Part shown: positions 20,154 to 27,681 of the stretch, piece by piece
Layout of the letters: each line of letters starts with the position of its first letter
Position numbering within the stretch: the first letter of the stretch is position 1
Assembly (NCBI GenBank): GCA_009801085.1
Contig: VNWV01000066.1
Coordinates: 1 to 27,681 of the forward strand
Origin: Lasiodiplodia sp. COLG20
Lineage: Eukaryota; Ascomycota; Dothideomycetes; Botryosphaeriales; Botryosphaeriaceae
Direction of reading: 5' to 3'
Length of the DNA: 27,681 nt
Translations under genes and position numbers: made by a program
The notes under the pieces: generated by a model
What the model was told of the DNA's origin: nothing
What the model saw: only the letters and a program-made list of their open reading frames with translations
The model's database searches: none

Positions 20154-22060
20154 GGATGGTCGGAGGCCGCTTCATTCCTATCACCACCGCGCAGACGCGC
20201 CATTTTCCTTTCACTTTTCCTTTCTCAATACCTGTTGATCTCGAACGATCACAGATTCTGAGCGCTGTTTTCCAACACCGCCCAGCTGCTCACGGCCCTT
20301 ACGAAGGTTCATGGGGGAACGATTCCCTTTTGCGTAGATGGCTTCATGAATGATTGGTCAACTTCTTGACTGAAGATGTCGGACTTTGGCCACATTCTTC
20401 TCTGCTTCGATGTAAATAGATTACTCTATTGGCATCGAGTCACAATGGGGTAGATATGCACCTCATTCTCTTATTATGACGATGACTGTCCCATTCTGTG
20501 ATCGGCCAACCTTTCTGGAGCTTATCAGTAGGTGCCGAAAGAAGTGACGCGCCGCAATTATATTCGCGAGCAAGGGCACCCGACTCACGTAGGTATTAAA
20601 TATACATCTGCGTCCAGATGTTAGTTTCAGCTACCTACGCAACGAGCTCAGACTGATAGAAAATTAGCTACGATGGCTCAGATCTCTCAGCACACCCACT
20701 GTGCCTAGGCATTTGCTCGCTCGCGTAAATAGACTATCAAGCTTTCGTCGGGGATCTGCCCGTGTCTCATGCGTGAAGCTCATCTGATGTGGCGTGCGGC
20801 GATCGCAGACTTTGCGATTCGAAGTTCATGCGACTCCTGACTCTTGTGGAAGATAGAGTTATCGCGTACCCCGCCACGCGCGAGTAAGGGCGTTCGGCTA
20901 AGAACAGGAATTGCTTCCAGCATGTCGTCATAAACCAGCTGAAAGTCACGGATAGTGGAGCCGCTTCGCTAAGTGTCACACATCGACGTAGGTGGCAGCG
21001 AATGGTAGCAAGCGGAGACACAAATTGCAGGGCGGATGTACAAGGCACGTGGTAAGCAGAAAGCCGCGTGGTCGAGAACTTCAAGCTCAAAACCAACCTA
21101 GGTACCTCGGATCGTGCTTGAATCAGGTCAGCGAACAGACTTTGGCGGTTCCACAACATCGATTCCCAGATCCCGGGTGATTCAGAAGTAAGCATACACA
21201 TGCACGATACGGAGATCAATCCGAGGACGGGGGTGGACCTTCAAGCTTCCATTTCCGATTAACTCTTTTGGCCCGAGCTTCACTTCGTTAACTTCTCCCA
21301 TTTAAGCTTACAGCACCAGTGGTAGTTCTCTTTCCCAGGAGCAGCCATTGGGTCGCGTGCTCTGGGAAAAGAGAGGATGGAGGAGTGGACGCACGCCCGC
21401 TCGCACCCTTTCCTTCATCTTCCGTCGAATACAGTCTCGATGGAGCAACCCCGCAAGTTCCACATGCATTTTAGGCTCTTGCCTTGCCACATATCCTTAC
21501 ACCTTAAGAGTATTACGCCGGCTCCCATGCTTTTGAGCAAGAAGGGGGAAAAGAGGGAAAAAAGACAAGCGCGGCAGGGAGAAAAAGAAAGGGTCGGGTA
21601 TTCGCCCGGTCTATACGCTGGTAGAGGAATGAAAAGCGCATAACGCAACAGCCATGAAAGAGGCGGACTGGCATGAGAACAATAAACGACTATAAATCAT
21701 TAAAGCAAACGCATACGCAGTAAAAGAGCCCCGCCCCGGCAGCAACGCATTCATGGCAGCTCTCAGTGGATATCATGGTAATACAGAGAAAATAGAGATG
21801 AAACAAAAAAACAAAAAGAAAAAGCGAAGGTGTTGGTGGAGATGGAAAGCTTCCGTGGAAATAATTAGTCCTCGGTGAAGGAAAGACGCAGGAGGTTGAA
21901 TCTCGTCGGAGGTGTGTGTGTGGAAACCGTGGTGGTCGGTATGATAATGTCCGGGTATCTCTCTTCTTTACTGACGACTATGTCGACCTTGTTTCGACCG
22001 TAAAAAGCATTTAAGCATTCCATCTTTCTGTCTGCTCTCTTTCCTTTCGGAGATGGTTGT
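20154..22060. other. Convergent intergenic region between GH17 and Ras-family genes
   Basis: About 1.9 kb lies between two facing stop codons, longer than two 3' untranslated regions would need. The frames in it (for example 20767-21219 minus, 150 aa; 21377-21643 plus) show no recognisable domain and no good start context. A short inverted repeat (CATCTG-CGTC-CAGATG) lies at about 20606-20621. No gene or RNA is supported. Confidence 0.5.
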
Positions 22061-22883
22061 TCACCAGCACTTGAGTTTGGACCAGAAGCTCTTCTTGCCG
22101 GGTACGCTTGCGCCGTCCTCGTCGTGATCAGGCATGCGCTCCTTCTTAGGGGGTAGGGGAGCGGTTCGCGCGGCGGCAGAGCTGGTGCCCATGGCGTGGA
22201 TACGGCGGGCTTCGACAACGCGGCGGACCAATACTGCAAAGCTGGGGTTAGGGTCTGACGGCTGTTCCATCTCTACGTGCGGAGGGAGGCTTACGAGCAA
22301 ACGTCTCTTCGATGTTAACCATCTCCCGGGCACTCGTCTCCATGAAGCCGCACTTGTGGGCGCGGGCCCATTCCAGGCCCTCCTGGCTCTTGATCTGACG
22401 CCCCGACTGCAAGTCGCACTTGTTGCCGGCGACAATCTTGACGGGGGGCACGGCGCCGTTGTCCAGGCGCTGGTCGGTCTCCATGTCGATCATCTCCATG
22501 AAGTACTCGAGGGCCTCGAGGCTCTGCGAGTTGGTGATGTCATAGACCAGCAGGAAAGCGTCGCTGCGCAGGTTGCTGGCGGCCCACAGGCCGCGGTACT
22601 CCTCCTGGCCGGCCGTGTCCGTCAGCGCCAGGTAGTACGTCTGGCCGTCGATTGTGCGCGTCACGCTGTACGAGTCCTCGATGGTCGGGTCATAGTCGTT
22701 CGTCCAGGCGCTGCGGACCAGGCGCAGGGTTATCGAAGATTTACCTGTACCACCGACCACGTGTTAGCAGCCATTGAATTGGTGCGGGCTGGTGCAGCGG
22801 CACGGCTTGATGGGGCGTGGGGAAGGCGTACCGCAGCCGCCGTCGCCGCAGACGGTGATGGATATCCTGTTGTCGTCCTCCAT
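22061..22883 (-). CDS. Ras-family small GTPase lacking a CAAX box
   Basis: Three exons in transcription order: 22883-22832, 22744-22295, 22233-22061; introns 87 and 61 nt; product 224 aa. The first intron splits the P-loop codon, giving CGDGGCGKSSIT after splicing. G-motifs are complete: P-loop (13-20), switch I YDPTIEDSY as in Ras/Rap, DTAGQEEYRGL (catalytic Gln present), NKCD and ETSA. A small insertion (ETDQRLDNGAVPP) precedes the KIVAGNKCD strand. The hypervariable tail is basic and ends KKSFWSKLKCW, with no CAAX, CC or CXC. It is therefore a Ras-subfamily switch, but how it attaches to membranes is unclear. It does not carry the GAGGVGKS P-loop typical of Ras1/Ras2/Rsr1, so it is a separate fungal Ras-like paralogue. 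The start has MEDDNRISITVCG, directly at the first beta strand. Confidence 0.93.
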
Positions 22884-24287
22884 TGCGGTGGGTGAGGTTG
22901 TGGGAGCGGATTGGAGAGCGCCGATCAGTTCCGACGCAGGAACAGCGTTTCGCGATTGCGTTGGTGCGGCCAATGGTCGGGTAGGGCAGCGAGTGTGAGG
23001 CGTGGGTGGCTGTGGACGGCCGGGGTGAGCCTGCGGGCGGGATGTGGAGGCGGCGAGCGAGTGGAAGGCGCTTGTGGCGGAAGGAGGGGAGGCGAGGGAA
23101 GGGCGGGGTGGTGTTTCTGGCGTGCGAGTCTGGGTCTGGCTTGGTGATGTGGGCTTTTGGCAGTCTTTCAGTCTGCTTGCCGCCGCGGACCCTGGCCAGC
23201 CAGAACGAGCACGATGAAATGAAGCGATCGGCCTCCAATATCGGCGGGCCGCCCAGGGGGCCGTGCTGGCCTTGCGTGCAGCGCCCGCCTCTCGTCAGGG
23301 ATCAAGCCGCTACCCCCGACTGCCGGCGCACCGCGCTAATGGTGCCTTGCTACCTGACAGACGACAACGGCGCACCGTTGCAATCTACTTGACTTCTTCG
23401 CTGCGCCTGCAAATCACGTCCACCAGCACAGCGCCGCACTCCCATTTCCCGCCCAACAGGGTGACGGCCGCGCCCGCCGCCCTGGTGCGGAGCGAGAACG
23501 AGCAGCCGGCATGCCACGCCGTTGGGAGCGGCGCAGCGTATTCGTGCCTCTCCCAATTTCAATATTGGAATCACTAAAGGGCTGCAGAGACGAGCCGGTC
23601 GATCGCGTCGGGCGTGCAGGTCCCGGCGCGGCGGCAGATACGAGCGAGAGCTGAACAAAAAGCCCACGCACGCACGATAACACCGCCAATTTGCGCTGCC
23701 AACCTTATTGCACTGCTGCTGCTCGCGTTATCAGCTGATTGCCACTCGCCTGCCCGCCCCAAAAGCAACCAGCACATCTCCCGTGGAATGCAATCGGCAT
23801 AAGATCGGACATAATGTTTCATGCTAAGAGCAGCCTTCAGCATTGTGGGGTCAACACCATGGAGCGGCTGCTCAACCGGTCGCCGAAAGCTTGACGCTTG
23901 ACGCCATGTGAAACCGGCTATCTCCAACGCACGGAACAAAATTTTGCGGCGGCTGGAGCGTCGCCGGGCGCGCCCTGCGGTCGGCGGTGCGCTGGCATTC
24001 CCGTGGCAGAATGAGGAGCCTCAACCTGTTCGCCAGACACAGAAGCGGCCAAACGGTGATCAAGCTGAAGCAGCACCTCGACGATCCGCCCCGGCCGAGC
24101 ACGCAAACTCTCCACGTTGTTTCAATCGCCGAGCTCGCTAAGTAGCCGACGGCGATCTGGCATTGCCAGCGCCGCTCAATGCGGGAAGCGTCATTTCGTT
24201 GTTGCAGAATAGCAGCATTCGACCAGCCTTGCCAGATCGTGTGTGAAAGTGGACATGACTACCGCTGTCCGCCACAAATAGACACCA
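22884..24287. other. Upstream region of the Ras-family gene, GC-rich, no gene supported
   Basis: The first few hundred bases should carry the promoter and leader of the minus-strand Ras gene. Many GC-driven frames occur on both strands (22741-23238, 23574-23939 minus; 23006-23392 plus). The 23574-23939 frame (121 aa, ending DAIDRLVSAAL) is the most protein-like, but it has no domain I know and no supporting splice signals. No RNA gene was recognised. Confidence 0.5.
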
Positions 24288-26520
24288 TCACCAAACGGTC
24301 GTGCGCCTCACTTTGCCGCATCTGGAAATCGTCGTCTCTTTAGCCGATGCTGTTGGCCAGAGCTTGTGGTCGTGCGTCTCTCTCACCGCTCGGCTCGACT
24401 CTCCGCTGCTCCCTCTCTCTCTCAACTCCGTTCGACCCATCATCAGATTGCGATGCTCGCCACCTGTGCTGAATGCCGTGTCAGTTAGTTCGATTTCAAG
24501 CCTCAGGGGCCTGCGGTTGTCGTCGCGCTCCGCTGACACAGATTGCTTCTCAGCACTGTTTTGCCGACTGCCACTTTGCTTCAGGCTTTCTAACCACGTT
24601 TTCTTTTCTTCGTCGACCGCCGCACTGACGCCAAGGAGGACTGCGCACTCTGCAATGCTGCCAGCACAGCTCCTGGATGTTGGCCGGCTTCCGCATTTCT
24701 TCAACTCCCTAATCTTTGCCCTCACACCGCCAGATCCAAATGGGAAGTTGTGTGCTGACGTGTCTGCTCGTTGTTCGTAGTTATACTGCCTCTCCTTTTA
24801 ACAGCATAGCCTTACCCTGCCTTACAGCAACCTCTATGATCGGCCTATCTCGCCTCCACAAACACCCTACGTTGTACCCTCGTGCCGGATTTTACCAGCA
24901 TAACAACTCCGTTGTCTCGAACCTGCATATGATCTACTTCTGCCAACTCATGCCCCAATCACGAGTGAAACAATTGTTTCCTGCTATGCCTTGCCCATGG
25001 TAATAATGCAAGGGCTGCGCCATTTTTACCTTGGACGCGGTTCCCTTTCAGACCAGGCACGCAGTCACCGAAGAGGAAAATCCCCGGCAACTCCTTGCGG
25101 AACCCGGATCGTTGCTCGCAGATCTTCATCAAAAAACCCCGACTCTCTTTTAAGCTTGTGTTTGAAGCTATTCGGCAACGAACCGCGAGGTCGGGTTACG
25201 GCTCGCGGAACCCGCTCGGGCGGGTCGAAGGATTCGCACTTTCAGGTGCCGCATCGAGACGTTCAGGTTGGATGCGGGCCCGGCGCTGAGGTTGATCACC
25301 TTTGCCGTTGAACTTGATGACGTTCGGATGCCAATCTTCATGTCCTATCCGAGCCGCTCCGCCCGTTGGCGGTGAGGTTGGTCCATGCGTCTGGGTGCTG
25401 CGTGGTTGAGGCTGGAAAGGTATCGGCATCTTCTTCTTGCAAATGGTTGGCTTCATCGAGCCGCATTATCGAATAATGCGTAATTGGTGCATCTGCACTT
25501 AATTTAGAGGCTCATCAATAAGTGGAGATGATGCAGGACTACACTACCAGGAAGAAAAACTGCTACCAATCTTCATCAATGTCCATGAAGTGCTTGTGAT
25601 CAAGGTGCTGCTTGGGTCCTCCCGAAGAGACGCGTGTAAGGTGCACAGAGATCCACGAGAACGCCCAAGTGGCAGTTCTTTCTAGTCGTTTGAGAGCAGG
25701 ACTTAGAAGCACACCGTCAAGATGTGAAGAGACAGGAAGCGGTAGAGAAGTAAATGCTCCTTAAATGCATTCATACCATCAGATGTCTGCAGTAAGGCTC
25801 TGCCACGCTCTGTGCTACCATCTTCCTTGCACGTGTGCCGTTATTGTCACAAGAGATTCCACATGCCCCTTCGTAATATGCATACGATGCTCCCACATCT
25901 TACTTATTCCTAACGATTCCATCCACGTGAGTCTCTCCCGAGGGGATCCACGACTCACGCGCCTTCGCTTTCTGCAACCTGCACGCGCGCTTTAGTCACC
26001 GCAGCCGCCTATAAAGCGCACCTCAAATCTGCTTCTCAACTAATTGTTGCTCTGGACCAGTTCATCGGCCCACAAGCCAGTTCAGGACAAGAGACCCAAC
26101 TTGCCCTCCAGGCGAAATCAAAAACCTACTCGTTTGGTAGTGAGCTTTTATCTCGGATATTACGCGGAGGAGCTTGGTGCTCACTTCGTGATCGGCATTT
26201 TCTGATGGTGATATGGCCAGATTTACGGCTTTCATCATCTTTGATATACGCTGCGGTCCAGCATTTCGGAATATCGGTGACAATGTGCAGGAGTCACTGA
26301 TAGTGGAGAGATGAATATGCTGTGGGGGCGCCGGAGTATAGCATATTTCGGCGACAGCCCGGAAAAGTCAGAAGAAGTTTTTGAGTGACTTGAACAGACT
26401 TCTGTGAGCAAAGACTGGAGAAGCGGTGGCTGAGAGAGAGATGGTGTCGGGTATCTGTCAAAGAGCTTTATATTCAGCCAGCACAAGACATCATGGCTTA
26501 CAAGCGATCACGGGTCTAGA
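24288..26520. other. Gene-poor stretch, pyrimidine-rich then AT-richer
   Basis: From 24300 to 24800 the plus strand is C/T-rich, which opens frames on both strands (24301-24780 plus, Ser/Leu-rich; 24288-24725 minus, Glu/Lys/Arg-rich). Such mirrored frames are expected from strand asymmetry. Composition then becomes more AT-rich to about 26500. TATA-like boxes occur at 26010-26016 (plus) and 26467-26472 (minus), facing each other. Short minus frames at 26062-26283 (73 aa) and 26235-26486 (83 aa) are not convincing genes. Nothing is called. Confidence 0.5.
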
Positions 26521-27315
26521 TCATGCTGGGAAAGCAGCACGAGGCGAATGGGCATAACGGCGGGGCGATATCGTGGAGTGTTTATACACACGCGCCATCA
26601 TCTCCGCACCCGCTCCGCGCCGCACCCCAACACGAGCGAGCCTGGGGGGGCAACAAGCAGCGCGCGCGCCGAGCATCTCGGCGCCGAAGAAGGCCAACGC
26701 GGTGAATGCGGCGGTGGCATCCTCTCGGCTCATCACGGCGCAGCTGCCCTGCGCGCGAAGGACGGTGACGGGGCGTCGACAACAGCCGCCGGCCCCCAAC
26801 GACGCCGCGGCCACCAACGGGTACCTACAGCTACCACCCGCACGCGCCGCGCCGTGCCGTGCCGATCCACGCAGCACGATGGCCGGCCGGCCGTGAGCGC
26901 CGGGGCGCGCTTGACGCGTACCAGAGGTTGGCGCCGGAGGAGGCTGTGGGGCGTGGTTGTGACGTTGTCGTTGCTGTGGATCATGATGATGCTTGTTGTT
27001 GGTGTCGGTGTTGTCCATGTGACTTTCGCTGCTGGTACTACTTCTTTTGCCAATATTATTACCGCCGCGGCGGAGCGCCTGCAACTTCGGAACCAGCCAG
27101 TATACGGTGAAAAGAGATATACGCACGTGCCAGCAGTGGCAGCCGAGATGAGCAGGCCGTTCTCGTGGGCGACGATCTCGGGTTGTGGGAGGCGGATGGG
27201 TCGCGGCAGCCACCAAGTTGGGGAGAATGCGCATGTTTTTGGCAAAGCCAGATACGACACCAAGCAGTGTAAGCCATGTCCCGTAGGTCGTACGAAATAT
27301 CTTGAGACGAAGAGT

Positions 27316-27333
27316 GAAGTTCGTACGAACTTC
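27316..27333. repeat. 18-bp perfect palindrome
   Basis: The sequence gaagttcgtacgaacttc is its own reverse complement. A related CGTACGAA lies just upstream at about 27289-27296, and a second GAACTTC...AAGTGAA echo follows near 27378. It may be a dimeric protein-binding site or a chance palindrome. No neighbouring gene is certain. Confidence 0.8.
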
Positions 27334-27566
27334 TTGAAGTGAAGTGTTGTCGACAAGCGGGAAGGCGCAAGGGCCAGGAACTTCAAGTGAAAGCAATATT
27401 ATTCAAGCTATCTATTACAAAAGCAAAGACCAACCGGTCTTTTACCAACCCAGTGCCCTTTTCGCGACTGGGCTCCTCGCAGCAAACCAGGCAATGCCAT
27501 CGGCTTTGAGGACCACTGACCACGCGTTGTTTAATGATGCCGCGTCCGACATCTGTTTATTATGTC

Positions 27567-27663
27567 AGCTTGTTCTTTTTTTTTCTTTGCTTTTGCTCTT
27601 CTTCTTTTTTCTTTTTTTTTTTCTTTTTTTTTTCTCTTTTCACTTGTTCGTTATTCTTTATTC
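27567..27663 (+). repeat. Polypyrimidine (T/C-rich) low-complexity tract
   Basis: About 95 nt of almost pure T and C with several T runs of 6-10 lie at the window end. In fungi such tracts are common in promoters and leaders of plus-strand genes, so a gene may start just beyond the window, but this cannot be seen here. Confidence 0.6.
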
Positions 27664-27681
27664 TTTTGCCCCCCTGCAAGA

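Larger units (their letters stand above)
26521..27681. other. Window end: overlapping unassigned frames and C/T-rich tract
   Basis: Between 26521 and 27396 long frames overlap on both strands: plus 26548-27342 (264 aa, with a hydrophobic stretch near LSLLWIMMMLVVGVGVV), minus 26521-27396 (291 aa) and minus 26733-27386 (217 aa). None has a recognisable domain, and the GC-rich half (26570-26960) favours chance frames. An 18-bp perfect palindrome lies at 27316-27333. From 27567 to 27663 the plus strand is almost only C and T. Confidence 0.5.

Noticed and set aside
23574..23939. 121-aa minus-strand frame
   Set aside because: It looks somewhat protein-like but has no domain and no neighbouring splice-compatible exon, and it lies in GC-rich DNA full of chance frames.
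24288..24780. Mirrored frames of 145 aa (minus) and 159 aa (plus)
   Set aside because: A C/T-rich strand opens Ser/Leu-rich frames on one side and Glu/Arg-rich frames on the other. Neither has a recognised domain or start context.
1..27681. tRNA, rRNA, CRISPR array, integrase or transposase genes
   Set aside because: I scanned both strands for tRNA T-arm strings, regular spaced repeats and transposase-like protein text and saw none.

Overview
The window is nuclear DNA of a filamentous ascomycete (Pezizomycotina). Every confident gene has short spliceosomal introns (mostly 49-103 nt, GT...AG, with CTNAC/CTGAC-like branch sites), and the gene set is typical of mould genomes: an AA9 copper monooxygenase, a GH17 cell-wall glucanase, SLM1, SDS23, an augmin subunit and a Ras-family GTPase. 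A dothideomycete would fit, but this is only a guess from gene content. I found no bacterial, phage or CRISPR features, no tRNA or rRNA, and no intact transposon.

Eight protein-coding genes are supported, with splice junctions worked out by hand. (1) 822-3112 (+): VOC-fold (glyoxalase-like) domain fused to a long Ser/Arg/Lys-rich tail with a glycine-zipper segment. (2) 4922-6685 (-): SDS23/Moc1-type CBS-domain protein. (3) 8401-9665 (-): secreted AA9 lytic polysaccharide monooxygenase. (4) 11174-13830 (+): SLM1-type F-BAR plus PH phosphoinositide-binding protein. (5) 14521-15675 (-): HAUS1-like augmin subunit. (6) 16134-16940 (+): protein-L-isoaspartate O-methyltransferase. (7) 18792-20153 (+): secreted GH17 (Scw/BtgE-like) beta-1,3-glucanase/transglycosylase. 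(8) 22061-22883 (-): Ras-family GTPase without a CAAX box.

Layout: genes 1/2, 4/5 and 7/8 converge. Genes 3/4 and 5/6 diverge from shared upstream regions of about 1.5 kb and 0.46 kb. Genes 2/3 and 6/7 are tandem. From 22884 to the window end (about 4.8 kb) no gene could be supported. That stretch goes from GC-rich, through pyrimidine-rich, to AT-richer DNA and ends in a C/T-rich tract.

The genes do not form a cluster or pathway. They are mainly housekeeping functions (TORC2/PIP2 signalling, stress and mitotic control, spindle microtubule nucleation, protein repair, small-GTPase signalling) plus two secreted carbohydrate-active enzymes. I see no convincing new multi-gene system. The points most worth a second look are the VOC/glycine-zipper/SR-tail fusion, the Ras protein ending in -KCW, a possible N-terminally extended form of the methyltransferase, the likely 5'-UTR intron of the GH17 gene, and small inverted repeats in the intergenic DNA.
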